Below, piece by piece: positions 52,378 to 60,784 of a stretch of DNA of 64,000 bases (within the stretch, counting starts at the first letter, position 1; every line of letters begins with the position of its first letter). The translations under genes and the position numbers were made by a program. This DNA comes from UBA2991 sp965221735 (GTDB lineage Bacteria > Chloroflexota > Dehalococcoidia > Tepidiformales > Tepidiformaceae). The stretch spans positions 1,674,001 to 1,738,000 of the forward strand of contig OZ244910.1 in NCBI GenBank assembly GCA_965221735.1, written 5' to 3'. The notes below the pieces were generated by a model. It was not told the origin of the DNA. It saw only the letters and a list, made by a program, of their open reading frames with translations, and ran no database searches.

Positions 52378-54152
52378 GTTCCCGTTCCCTCCAGCGCTTT
52401 CGCGACCGCCTCGCGGACAGCTTCGCCGTGCTCGTCGAGGGCGGGGGCGCGGTTGCGGGGCGGCCGGGCGGCGAGGGGGACGAGGGGTCCGGGGTGGTCC
52501 ATGGGGCGGCCGCTGGCGGTCACGATGCGATCGAGGAGCCAGGAGGGGTCGGGGCGGCCTCCGGCGATGGCGTCGTCGAGGGTGGTGAGGGTGGGGCCGC
52601 GTTCGCCGGTTCGCAGCGTCTCGACGAGGGTGTAGGAGAGCGCCGCCACCTGCCCGATGTCGACCAGCGCCGCGCCGTCGCCACCTCCTAACCGACGGCG
52701 GGCCAGCTCGCGGAGGATGGCGAGGAAGGCGGTGATCGCGCCGATGGGGTCGCCGTAAGGGTAGCCGGAGTTGGCGGCCTTGCCGCCGCCGAGGGCGGAG
52801 GCGTAGCCGGAGGCCACCTCGAAGGACCAGCCCATGCCCCGCAGGGCGGCGAGCGGCCCCTCCGTCTCGTAGCCGGGCAGGGAGACGGCGATGATGTTCG
52901 GGCTGCGGGCAGCGACATCCGGGAAGGCGAGGGCGGCGCGGTCGCGGGCGCCCTGCGAGAGGTTCTCGATGCGGACGTCGCAGGCGCCGAGCAGCGCCTC
53001 GAGGAGGGCACGGTCGGCGGGGTCGCGGAGGTCCATGGTCATCGAGCCCTTGCCGAGGTTGATGGGCTCGAAGGTCCAGGAGATGCCCTCGTCGCCGAGG
53101 TTGCCGGTGACGCGCCAGAAGTCGCCGCCGACGGGCTCGCATTTGACGACGAGGGCCCCGTAGTCGGCGAGGAAGCGGGCGGCGAGCGGTCCCGCCCAGT
53201 GCTGCGTGACCTCGACGACGACGAGTCCCGACAGAGGTCCGGCGACGGGCGTGGGGAGGGCCACTGCGAGCGCCTCGCGAAGGGCGGCACGGCGGGGGTG
53301 GGGCGCGGCGTCGACAGTGGCGTGCTCGACGCGGTAGGGAGCGCCGGGCGCGATCTCGCCGGCGGGGCCGGTGGTGAGCGCGCCCCGGCGGTGGAGGTAG
53401 GGGGAGTCGGGAAGGGCGTCGATGGGGAGGACGGCGGCGTAGGGGAGGCCCGCGTCCTGGGCGATGCGCACCACCTCGTCGACGGGGCGGGCGCGGAACC
53501 AGGGGGCGGCGGCCTCCCAGATGGCAGCGCCGTTCTCGCGGCGGGACTCGACGGTGGGGTGGTCTTCGACGAGGTCCTCGCGGCCGACCATTGCGCAGAA
53601 GCGGGGCCACTCAGTGGGGACGGCCTGGTAGGCGCCGACCTCGCCATCGGCGCAGGGGACGATGCCGAGGGGGTAAGTGATACGGCTGGGGGGCCGCACG
53701 GGCGAACGCATCACGCCCACGGAGAGGGCGGAGACGACGGGCATGATGATGTGCAGCGCCAGGTGCTCGACATCGATTCGGGCGGGGCCGGGGCGATCCC
53801 CAGCGGCGAGTGCAAGGGCCTGCAGGAGCGCGGCCGAGGTAGCGACCTCGGCCGCGACGGTGGCGATGTGGCCCGCGGGGGGCATGAGGCCCTGGCCGGG
53901 GTGGTCGAGGGTGGGGTTGCGGGCGCCGACGGTGCGTCTGGCGCTGTCGAACGCGTCGTCGGTGGCGGCGAGGACGACGTGGGCGCCGGCCTCCGGGGGC
54001 GGAGTATCGCCCTCGTCGCAGACGCAGACCGTGAGGTTATCGCCGGCGGGCTCGGTGGCGATGCCGAGCGCGTCGAGCAGCCGCGTCAGCGGCGTCGCGA
54101 CGCGCGAGCGGGTGCGGACGAGCACGGTCAGGGGGAGGGGTTCGAAGGTCAT
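52374..54152 (-). CDS. CaiB/BaiF CoA-transferase family III protein, two domains with complementary gaps
   Basis: A 592-residue protein, longer than one CaiB domain (~400) and shorter than two. Residues ~1-120 are a degenerate Rossmann part. ARIDVEHLALHIIMPVVSAL near 130-150 resembles the catalytic-Asp helix, and residues 155-275 match the C-terminal cap (GREDLVEDHP; LPYAAVLPIDALPDS). A second domain begins near 300 with PLSGLVVVEVTQHWAGPLAARFLADYGALVVKCE in pieces, includes its own Asp in ALVDIGQVAALS, but lacks the cap and goes straight to the C-terminal RAPALDEH. It may transfer CoA between acids. The layout looks like one functional CaiB made from two. Confidence 0.85.
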   Translation of the reverse strand: MTFEPLPLTVLVRTRSRVATPLTRLLDALGIATEPAGDNLTVCVCDEGDTPPPEAGAHVVLAATDDAFDSARRTVGARNPTLDHPGQGLMPPAGHIATVAAEVATSAALLQALALAAGDRPGPARIDVEHLALHIIMPVVSALSVGVMRSPVRPPSRITYPLGIVPCADGEVGAYQAVPTEWPRFCAMVGREDLVEDHPTVESRRENGAAIWEAAAPWFRARPVDEVVRIAQDAGLPYAAVLPIDALPDSPYLHRRGALTTGPAGEIAPGAPYRVEHATVDAAPHPRRAALREALAVALPTPVAGPLSGLVVVEVTQHWAGPLAARFLADYGALVVKCEPVGGDFWRVTGNLGDEGISWTFEPINLGKGSMTMDLRDPADRALLEALLGACDVRIENLSQGARDRAALAFPDVAARSPNIIAVSLPGYETEGPLAALRGMGWSFEVASGYASALGGGKAANSGYPYGDPIGAITAFLAILRELARRRLGGGDGAALVDIGQVAALSYTLVETLRTGERGPTLTTLDDAIAGGRPDPSWLLDRIVTASGRPMDHPGPLVPLAARPPRNRAPALDEHGEAVREAVAKALEGTGT

Positions 54153-54188
54153 GCGGGGCTACGGTAGCGGAGTCGGAACGTGGAGGGG

Positions 54189-54497
54189 CTAGCTCGCCTT
54201 CGCGGGCTTCTTCTCGTGGGCGGTCACGGGATGATCGCCGGCGTCGGCGTCGTACTGGCGCTCGAAGACGGCAAGCGCCTCTACGATGACTTCGCCCATG
54301 GTCATCCCATGGGCCTCACCGACCTTGTACAAGCGCCCGATGGTCTCGGCGGGGAGTTCCACCTCCAGAACCGCCTGGTGTTTCATCCCGGGCGGGAAGG
54401 TCCACACGAGCGACGGATCGATGGGCTCATCGGCGTCTCGCAGCGCTTCCATCTCCGCGATCAGTTCGCGCTCTTCTTCAGGACTGAGCCTGCCCAC
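54189..54497 (-). CDS. BrnA-like ribbon-helix-helix antitoxin
   Basis: A 102-residue acidic protein that overlaps the toxin gene by 20 bases. GTG 54497 is preferred, beginning GRLSPEEERELIAEME; an ATG at 54563 would add 22 basic residues. Residues ~45-85 look like a ribbon-helix-helix (AVLEVELPAETIGRLYKVGEAHGMTMGEVIVEALAVF in parts), which would bind the operator. Size, order and toxin partner fit BrnTA. The C-terminal KKPAKAS tail is basic. Confidence 0.75.
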   Translation of the reverse strand: MGRLSPEEERELIAEMEALRDADEPIDPSLVWTFPPGMKHQAVLEVELPAETIGRLYKVGEAHGMTMGEVIVEALAVFERQYDADAGDHPVTAHEKKPAKAS

Positions 54498-54807
54498 GGT
54501 ACCGCCTCTCTTCTCTCGGCGTGGAAGGCCACCCCGTGATCGCTCTCCACGCTTCTGGTTCATCTTCTACTTTCTTGATGGGAATCGTCCAGCACCTGCC
54601 GTCCACCGTCTGGCCAATCATCCTGTGGGAACTCGACCTTCCCGCCCGCGGGATCGTCCGCACTACCTGCGGTCTGCTGGCGGCGACTTCAAGAACCCTA
54701 TCCGGAGTGAGGCCGTGGCGCTCAAGATGCGACACGTTGCCGCGATCGAACTTCCACCTGGTCCGCGCTGGGTCTGTAGGCCCGCCGTCATGCTCAGCAT
54801 CCTGCAC
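54478..54807 (-). CDS. BrnT-like ribonuclease toxin
   Basis: A 109-residue protein with the RelE-like BrnT pattern: WKFDRGNVSHLERHGLTPDRVLEV in the N-terminal third (usual form W-D-x-x-K-x-x-x-N-x-x-K-H-G-V), RSSSHRMIGQTVDGRCWTIPI in the middle (the R-x-x-x-G strand), and ending with AWRAITGWPS-type sequence in place of I-S-A-R-R-A. GTG start at 54807. Next to an RHH antitoxin it would form a type II toxin-antitoxin pair, autoregulated by both proteins. Divergence from classical BrnT is marked. Confidence 0.72.
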   Translation of the reverse strand: MQDAEHDGGPTDPARTRWKFDRGNVSHLERHGLTPDRVLEVAASRPQVVRTIPRAGRSSSHRMIGQTVDGRCWTIPIKKVEDEPEAWRAITGWPSTPREERRYRGQAQS

Positions 54808-54863
54808 GGGCTGGAATGTTACACAACCTTTGCGTTACGGAATCTCATCGGGGAGTGGGCTAA

Positions 54864-55622
54864 TCAGGGGTAGCAGGTGAGGTTGCCGAGGACGTCGGAG
54901 AGGCCGGAGACATCGACGGTGAGGGTGTGCTCCTCGCCGTTCGAGGGGACGACGCGGAAGATGAGCGTCTCGCCGTTCAGGATGCGGGAGATGAACTCGT
55001 CGGGGTGCTGGGCGAATGTCGCCATTCCGTGGGTGGCCGGCAGCCAGCGCTCGGTGATCGGCTCGCTGCCGTCGATGCGCCAGACGGCGTAGACGCTCCT
55101 GATGGTGGGGATGGGGTTGTGCAGGACGGGCGCGAAGATGGGCTGGTCCCAGTAGATGAGGGCCTGCAACTCGTCGCCGCGGCAGTAGAGCTGGATGTAG
55201 GGGTCGTCGTACTGGGCCGTGGTCCAGACCTTGTCGATCACGGCCTCGGTGCCGAGGATGGCCGAGACCGTCTCGACGTCGTAGATGGCGTCGTAGAGCC
55301 GGGTGATGGACCAGTGGCCGGACGACTCCTGCGTTCCGAGGACGGACTGGTCGGCGACGGCAACGCTGAAGGGGAGGACGACGGTGAGGTCGCCGTAGTG
55401 GAAGCGGCCGTCGGTACTGGCGCCGTCGGCCGTCACGGGTAGCGTCTCGCTCCACTCGCCGCCCTGGGTGCGAACGCTGATGTAGTTGCGGGAAGGGTCG
55501 TCGGCGCGTTCCCAGACGCGGACCTCGACGACGCGGTCGACGGTGCGGGTGGCGGCGAAGGCGCCAAGCGCGCTCCCGATGGCGATGACCGCGACGAGCG
55601 CGGCGATGATCCAGTTCTTCAT
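54864..55622 (-). CDS. Membrane-anchored or exported protein with a V-x-V-W domain
   Basis: A 252-residue protein. Residues 1-25 are a signal/anchor (MKNWIIAALVAVIAIGSALG). Residues ~33-85 hold the domain VEVRVWERADDPSRNYISV with a downstream G-E-W-S-E-T-L-P-V and FHYGDLTVVLPF. The same domain occurs twice in the peptidase at 61393-63780. The remaining ~165 residues are beta-rich with aromatic and acidic residues and a Cys pair (LYCRGD and the C-terminal LTCYP) that may form a disulfide outside the cell. ATG 55622 follows GGGAGG. Family otherwise unknown. Confidence 0.75.
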   Translation of the reverse strand: MKNWIIAALVAVIAIGSALGAFAATRTVDRVVEVRVWERADDPSRNYISVRTQGGEWSETLPVTADGASTDGRFHYGDLTVVLPFSVAVADQSVLGTQESSGHWSITRLYDAIYDVETVSAILGTEAVIDKVWTTAQYDDPYIQLYCRGDELQALIYWDQPIFAPVLHNPIPTIRSVYAVWRIDGSEPITERWLPATHGMATFAQHPDEFISRILNGETLIFRVVPSNGEEHTLTVDVSGLSDVLGNLTCYP

Positions 55623-55699
55623 GGACCCTCCCCTGCGACCCACCTTCGCGGGGGCACGCTAGCACATCGGCGGGGCGATTACCCCGCCCGCGGGGCCGC

Positions 55700-56026
55700 C
55701 TATTGGATGGGGGAGTAGTCGGTGGGGGCGAGGATGCGGTTCTCGATGTGGTGGACGAGGGGGCCGTCCTTCTCGGACTCGGCGCGGACCTGGCGCCACT
55801 CGGGGTCGTTCATGAATGTGGCCCAGGCGGCGTCGCGCTGGGCCAGGTCGTCGAAGGCGAGGACGTACCAGAGCTCGTCGCTGCGGCCGCCGATGGCGTT
55901 GGTCCAGTAGGCGACGTTCTTGATGCCGCAGCGCTCGAAGATGCCGAGGGTGTGGTCGCGGAAGCGAGCCTGGAGGGCGGGGAGCTTGCCGGGGTGGGCG
56001 GTGTAGATGCGGAGCTCGTGGATCAT
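55700..56026 (-). CDS. NIPSNAP-family protein
   Basis: A 108-residue ferredoxin-like (dimeric alpha-beta barrel) protein: HELRIYTAHPGKLPALQARF at the start and the central GRSDELWYVLAFDDLAQRDAAWATF in parts, ending DPEWRQVRAES. NIPSNAP proteins are small, often next to oxygenases or catabolic enzymes, and bind small metabolites; no catalytic role is established. Divergent from the Baeyer-Villiger monooxygenase gene. Confidence 0.9.
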   Translation of the reverse strand: MIHELRIYTAHPGKLPALQARFRDHTLGIFERCGIKNVAYWTNAIGGRSDELWYVLAFDDLAQRDAAWATFMNDPEWRQVRAESEKDGPLVHHIENRILAPTDYSPIQ

Positions 56027-56114
56027 GGCGGGGCCTCCTTCAGGGGAGGGGGATTGTACGGGGTAGGCTAGGACCGCTGGCCCGACACTGCGGCTCCCGC
56101 TAGGCTGACGGGCT

Positions 56115-58040
56115 ATGACGATTAGCCGCGAGATTCAGCCGCTTCCGCTCGACGAAGAGCCTATTCGCAAGGCGCTGGAGGACGCGCACCTGCCCTCGCT
56201 GCTGCCGGCGCTGGCGCAGATCACGGGCGACCTGTCGCTGCTGCGCGAGGACCTGTTTCCGGAGACCGTGCTGCTGACGGACCCGCAGGGGGGGCTGTCT
56301 GCGGAGGCGCAGGCGGAAGCGCGCGATCTGGCGCTGCGGACGCTGGTCGCGTGGCGGGACGCGGGGTCGGTGGTGGCGCCGCCGCCGTCGATGACGGATG
56401 TGCGGCGGATGATGGACTACCTCATCGGCGAGCATGTGAGCGACGAGTACCTGCCCCTCCTGCTGGAGGAGCTGGCGTTCGCGGACAAGGACGCGCGGGC
56501 GCCGGAGTGGCGCAAGGACGCGATCGACGCGGACCGGTCGATGCGGGTGCTGATCATCGGGGCGGGGATGTCGGGGATCCTGGCGGCGCACCGGCTGCAG
56601 CAGGCGGGCATCCCGTACGTGGTTATCGAGAAGAACGCGGATGTGGGCGGCACGTGGTTCGAGAACACGTACCCGGGGGCGCGGGTCGACTCGTCGAACC
56701 ACGCCTACAGCTACTCCTTCATGCAGAAGTTCGACTGGCCGTACCACCACTCGCCGCAGGAGGTGCTGCTGGAGTACTTCAGCGACTGTGCGGAGGAATT
56801 CGGCATCCGCGGGAACATCCGCTTCAACACGGAGGTCGAGAGCGTCACGTACGACGAGGCGCGAGCGGTGTGGGCGGTGAAGGTGCGCGGTCCGGAGGGC
56901 GGGGAGACGCTGGAGGCGGAGGCGGTGGTGAGCGCGGTGGGACAGCTGAACCGGCCGAAGATGCCGAGCATCGCGGGGGTGGGGGCGTTCGAGGGGCCGG
57001 CCTTCCACTCGGCGCAGTGGGACCATGACATCGACTTCGCGGGGAAGACCGTGGGGGTTATCGGGACGGGGTCGAGCGCGTCGCAGTTCATCCCGCACCT
57101 GTCGGACTGGGCGGAGGAGGTGCGCATCTTCCAGCGGACGCCGAACTGGTACGCGCCCTCGCCGAACTACCACGAGCGGGTGTCGGAGGGCTTCCTCTGG
57201 CTGGCCACGCACGTGCCGACGTACGCGCAGTGGTACCGGTTCTGGCTGTTCTGGGCGATCTCGGACGGGTTCCTGCCGATGGTGGAGGTGGACGACGACT
57301 GGCAGCCGGGCGACGAGGTGACGGGCAAGCTGAACGGGGAGCTGCGCGACCTGCTGGCCGGGTCGATGCGGAACTACCTGCAGAGCCGGCCGGACCTGAT
57401 CGAGAAGACGCTGCCGGACTTCCCGCCGGCCTCGAAGCGGATCGTGGTCGACAACGGGACGTGGCCGAAGACACTGCTGAAGGAGCACGTCCACCTGGTC
57501 ACGGAGCCGATCGAGCGGGTCACGCCGCGGGGCGTCCTGACGGAGGACGGCGAGGAGCACGCGCTGGACGTGCTGGTCTACGGGACGGGGTTCCAGGCCT
57601 CGAAGTTCCTGACGCCGATGAAGGTGGTCGGCAGGGGCGGGGTCGACATGCACGAGCAGTGGGACGGCGACGCGCGGGCCTACCTGGGCATCACGATGCC
57701 GAACTTCCCCAACTTCTTCTTCCTGTACGGGCCGAACACGAACATCGTGGTGAACGGGAGCATCGTGTACTTCTCGGAGTGCGAGGTGCAGTACGTGCTG
57801 GAGTGCCTGAAGTTCCTGCTGGAGAGCGGGCAGCAGGCGATCGACTGCCGCACGGACGTCCACGACGCGTACAACGAGCGCATCGACGCGGGGAACCTGA
57901 AGCGGGCGTGGGGCGTCTCGAGCGTGCCAAGCTGGTACAAGAGCGACTCGGGGCGGGTGGCGCAGAACTGGCCGTTCACGCTGCTGGAGTACTGGCAGCA
58001 GACGAAGACGATGGACCCGGCGGACTACGTCCTGCTCTAG
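56115..58040 (+). CDS. Flavin-containing Baeyer-Villiger monooxygenase, HAPMO-like
   Basis: A 641-residue FAD/NADPH monooxygenase converting ketones to esters. An N-terminal helical extension of ~145 residues (LEDAHLPSLLPALAQITGD) is the kind found in 4-hydroxyacetophenone monooxygenase. The FAD fold starts at LIIGAGMSGILAAHRL near 146; GGTWFENTYPGARVDS near 180 is typical; the BVMO fingerprint is FEGPAFHSAQWD near 293, followed by the NADPH fold VGVIGTGSSASQF. TAGGCT lies eight bases before ATG. A DUF2283 gene follows after two bases. Confidence 0.92.
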   Translation: MTISREIQPLPLDEEPIRKALEDAHLPSLLPALAQITGDLSLLREDLFPETVLLTDPQGGLSAEAQAEARDLALRTLVAWRDAGSVVAPPPSMTDVRRMMDYLIGEHVSDEYLPLLLEELAFADKDARAPEWRKDAIDADRSMRVLIIGAGMSGILAAHRLQQAGIPYVVIEKNADVGGTWFENTYPGARVDSSNHAYSYSFMQKFDWPYHHSPQEVLLEYFSDCAEEFGIRGNIRFNTEVESVTYDEARAVWAVKVRGPEGGETLEAEAVVSAVGQLNRPKMPSIAGVGAFEGPAFHSAQWDHDIDFAGKTVGVIGTGSSASQFIPHLSDWAEEVRIFQRTPNWYAPSPNYHERVSEGFLWLATHVPTYAQWYRFWLFWAISDGFLPMVEVDDDWQPGDEVTGKLNGELRDLLAGSMRNYLQSRPDLIEKTLPDFPPASKRIVVDNGTWPKTLLKEHVHLVTEPIERVTPRGVLTEDGEEHALDVLVYGTGFQASKFLTPMKVVGRGGVDMHEQWDGDARAYLGITMPNFPNFFFLYGPNTNIVVNGSIVYFSECEVQYVLECLKFLLESGQQAIDCRTDVHDAYNERIDAGNLKRAWGVSSVPSWYKSDSGRVAQNWPFTLLEYWQQTKTMDPADYVLL

Positions 58041-58042
58041 AG

Positions 58043-58252
58043 ATGCCAACGTTGAAGCTCGACGTTGACAGCGAAGCCGACGCCCTCTATCTGCGCCTCG
58101 ACGACTCAGAAATCGTGCAGTCGGAAGAGGTCTCGCCCGGCATCGTCCTCGACTACAACGAAGCGAATGAAGTGGTGGGCCTGGAAATGCTGCGCCTTTC
58201 CAAGCGGGCGCCGGGCCTGAACCTCACCGACCTGCACTTCGAGACCGGGTAG
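58043..58252 (+). CDS. DUF2283 family small protein
   Basis: A 69-residue protein with the DUF2283 pattern: DSEADALYLRLDDSEIV, then SPGIVLDYNEANEVVGLEML, a compact beta-alpha fold. Function is unknown, though the family is often encoded beside toxin-antitoxin or mobile genes. Here it starts two bases after the monooxygenase stop, so it is likely cotranslated with it. Its last base is two bases away from the convergent lipoprotein stop. Confidence 0.85.
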   Translation: MPTLKLDVDSEADALYLRLDDSEIVQSEEVSPGIVLDYNEANEVVGLEMLRLSKRAPGLNLTDLHFETG

Positions 58253-58254
58253 CC

Positions 58255-58827
58255 TTACTCCCCGACTTTCTCTGCGGGGATAGGCTCGCAGAAGATCTCC
58301 GTGCGGCCGGTGAAGTCGTCGTAGTTGCCAGTGACGACCCTGATGCAGACGCTCACGGCCGCGACGTCGGCGAAGCGAGGCGTGGCGAACGTGAAGGTGG
58401 CCTGGCCACCGACGGTGTCGTCGCCGAACTCGGTGGGGTCGAGCTCGCCGCCGACCCATTCGATGGTGTCGCCTTCCGAGTCGAGGAGGCCGATGTTCAC
58501 GTTGGGCAGCAGACCCATGTGGACGAAGACGTTGGCCTCGGGGGCGAGGTCGAGGTGGTAATCGAAAGTGAGGGTGACCTCGGAGCCGGAGGTGGCCTGG
58601 ACGCGCACGTTCCAGACGCGGGACATGGGGAGGTCGGGGGTGGGCTCGGGCGTCTCCTCTTCCCACCAGGCAGGGGCGGGCGTGGCCGTGGCGGTGGCGC
58701 TGGCGGTCGCAGGGGCGGGAGTGGCAGGGGCAGGGGTGGCGACGGGAGTGGGGTCGGCTGAGCCGCCACCGCAAGCGATCGCGAAGGCGAGGGGGAGGGC
58801 GGCCAGCAACCAGCGGGCGCGCCGCAT
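58255..58827 (-). CDS. Secreted lipoprotein of unknown function
   Basis: A 190-residue exported lipoprotein: signal MRRARWLLAALPLAFAIAC with lipidation at Cys19, then GGGS and a low-complexity Ala/Pro/Thr linker of ~45 residues (P-T-P-V-A-T-P-A-P type). The C-terminal ~120 residues form a beta-rich extracytoplasmic domain with VRVQATSGSEVTLTFDYHL and two Cys (VCIRVV and IFCEPIP) likely disulfide-bonded. Start overlaps the upstream VOC stop (TGATG), so both are cotranslated. Confidence 0.85.
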   Translation of the reverse strand: MRRARWLLAALPLAFAIACGGGSADPTPVATPAPATPAPATASATATATPAPAWWEEETPEPTPDLPMSRVWNVRVQATSGSEVTLTFDYHLDLAPEANVFVHMGLLPNVNIGLLDSEGDTIEWVGGELDPTEFGDDTVGGQATFTFATPRFADVAAVSVCIRVVTGNYDDFTGRTEIFCEPIPAEKVGE

Positions 58828-59267
58828 CAGTCCTCGAGGGGCGGGAGGCCGCCACGAGCGACGAGCTCCATGCGGACGCCGAGGCCATCGTTGACGTAGC
58901 AGAAGCCGGCGAGCATGCCGTCGCGGTCGAGCCCGGCCATCTCAACGGTCATGCCGGGGCCGAGCTCGTCAATGGCGGCCTGGACGCTGTCGACGTAGAG
59001 GCCGAAGTGGTGGAGCTGGGAGCGTTCGCCGACGTGCCAGACGGTGCCGGGGATGGCTTCGATCAGCTCCAGGGTGATGGGGGTGCTCCGGTCGCAGAAG
59101 GTGACGCGGGGGGAGAGGATGCGGTCGCCGCCCTCGTCGCGGACGCGGACGGTGGCGGTGGAGGGGTCGCGCCAGCCGCAGCCGAAGCGGCGGCCGAGCT
59201 CGTCCATGGCCGCCTCCATGTCCGGGACGATGATGCCGACGTGGTAGATGTCGTCGAAGGTGATCAC
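58827..59267 (-). CDS. VOC (glyoxalase/bleomycin-resistance fold) protein
   Basis: A 146-residue vicinal-oxygen-chelate fold. The first module begins with DDIYHVGIIVPDMEAAMDEL (metal His9), and the second with QLHHFGLYVDSVQAAIDEL (His near 86), ending in VRMELV with the glutamate ligand. This methylmalonyl-CoA-epimerase/glyoxalase-like arrangement binds a divalent metal. GTG 59267 follows AGGGAG. Substrate unknown; it lies 11 bases after the glutamate dehydrogenase gene and may be cotranscribed. Confidence 0.88.
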   Translation of the reverse strand: MITFDDIYHVGIIVPDMEAAMDELGRRFGCGWRDPSTATVRVRDEGGDRILSPRVTFCDRSTPITLELIEAIPGTVWHVGERSQLHHFGLYVDSVQAAIDELGPGMTVEMAGLDRDGMLAGFCYVNDGLGVRMELVARGGLPPLED

Positions 59268-59278
59268 GGTCTGGCTCC

Positions 59279-60700
59279 CTACGGGAAGATGCCCTGGACC
59301 TGGTAGGACTGGGCGACGCGGTTGATGGCGAGGGTGTAGGCGGCGACGCGCAGGTCGGGCATTGAGCGCGTCTTCCACAGCTCGTGGACGGAGTGGTAGG
59401 CGTGGGTGATGGTGTCGGCGAGGGCGGCCTCGACGAGGTCAATCTCCTCGGGCCCCTTGACGGCCTTCATGAAGTCGACGTCGCTGAGGTGGGCGCCGGT
59501 GGCGCCTTCGAGGGCCTTCACGACACGGGTGGTGGCGACCTCCTGGTAGCGGCTCGTGAGCCGTTCGGGGGAGACGTGCTGGATGTTCTTGAGCCACTCG
59601 AAGTAGGAGACGGTGACGCCGCCGGCGTTGAGGAAGAGGTCGGGGATGACGAGGATGCCGCGCTCGCGGAGGATGGCGTCGCCCTCGCTGTCGACAGGGC
59701 CGTTGGCGGCCTCGGCGACGATGCGGGCCTTGATGCGGGGCGCGTTGTCGGCGGTTATCTGGTTCTCCAGGGCGGCGGGCACGAGGATGTCGCAGTCGAG
59801 CTCGAGAACCTGGAACGGGCTCTCGATGGTGCGCGTGCCGGGGGCGCCGCGGATGGAGCCGGTCTCGGCGCGGTGGCGCTGGACGGCCTCGACATCGATG
59901 CCGTCGTCGGATGCGATACCGCCGTCGTACTCGGCGATGGCGACGATGTTCGCGCCGGCTTCCTGCAGCAGGCGGGCGGCGTGGAACCCGACCTTGCCCA
60001 GACCCTGCACGATGACGCGCTTCCCCTCGATCCCGCGCGTGAGGCCGATGGCCTCCATGTCCTCGGCCGAGTCGGTGGCCTCGGCGATGCCGATGGCGAC
60101 GCCGCGGCCGGTGGCCTCGGTGCGGCCGGAGATGCCGTGGAGGGAGATGGGCTTGCCGGTGACGCAGGCGAAGGGGTTGAGCTGGTCGGGGTTGAGAGCA
60201 GTGTAGGTGTCGACGATCCAGGCCATCTCGCGCTCGCCCGTGCCGTAGTCGGGGGCGGGGACGTCGACGGCGGGGCCGATCATGTTCTTGCGGTTGAGCT
60301 CGGCGACGTAGCGGCGGGTGGCGCGCTCGAGGAAACCCTCGCTTTCGTTGCGGGAGTCGATGCAGACGCCGCCCTTCGCCCCGCCGAAGGGCGCCTCGAC
60401 GATGGCGCACTTGTAGGTCATGAGGCTGGCGAGGGCGCAGACCTCGTCCTCGGTCACGTCGGGGCTGAAGCGGATGCCGCCCTTGGTGGGCAGGCGGTGG
60501 AAGCTGTGCTCGGCGCGGTAGGCCTCGACGACGCGGATGGAGCCATCGTCGTCACGCACAGGGAAGCTCATGCGGTGGACGACGTTGCACATCTTGACCT
60601 GGTCGAGGAGGCCGCGCGGATAGTCGCTGTAGACGGCGGCCCGCTCGAACTGGGCGCCTACGTCGTCGAGCAGGTTGCCGGCGTGGGGGTCGCTGTCCAT
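59279..60700 (-). CDS. Glu/Leu/Phe/Val dehydrogenase (NAD(P)-dependent glutamate dehydrogenase-like)
   Basis: A 473-residue amino-acid dehydrogenase. Substrate residues lie in KGGIRFSPDVT near 75 and MTYKCAIVEAPFGGAKGG near 100-115 with the catalytic Lys; PAPDYGTGEREMAWIVDTY near 150 is typical of glutamate dehydrogenase, and the Rossmann motif is VIVQGLGKVGFHAA near 233. ATG 60700 follows AGGGAG; TATACT (60733-60738 on this strand) is a candidate -10 box. It would link glutamate and 2-oxoglutarate in nitrogen metabolism. Confidence 0.93.
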   Translation of the reverse strand: MDSDPHAGNLLDDVGAQFERAAVYSDYPRGLLDQVKMCNVVHRMSFPVRDDDGSIRVVEAYRAEHSFHRLPTKGGIRFSPDVTEDEVCALASLMTYKCAIVEAPFGGAKGGVCIDSRNESEGFLERATRRYVAELNRKNMIGPAVDVPAPDYGTGEREMAWIVDTYTALNPDQLNPFACVTGKPISLHGISGRTEATGRGVAIGIAEATDSAEDMEAIGLTRGIEGKRVIVQGLGKVGFHAARLLQEAGANIVAIAEYDGGIASDDGIDVEAVQRHRAETGSIRGAPGTRTIESPFQVLELDCDILVPAALENQITADNAPRIKARIVAEAANGPVDSEGDAILRERGILVIPDLFLNAGGVTVSYFEWLKNIQHVSPERLTSRYQEVATTRVVKALEGATGAHLSDVDFMKAVKGPEEIDLVEAALADTITHAYHSVHELWKTRSMPDLRVAAYTLAINRVAQSYQVQGIFP

Positions 60701-60784
60701 GAATCTCCCTGTGCGCGGTAGACCGCGATCGTAGTATAGGCGGGCGTCCGGAAGCAGCCGGAAAGGCCTGCGCAGGGGGCGGGC

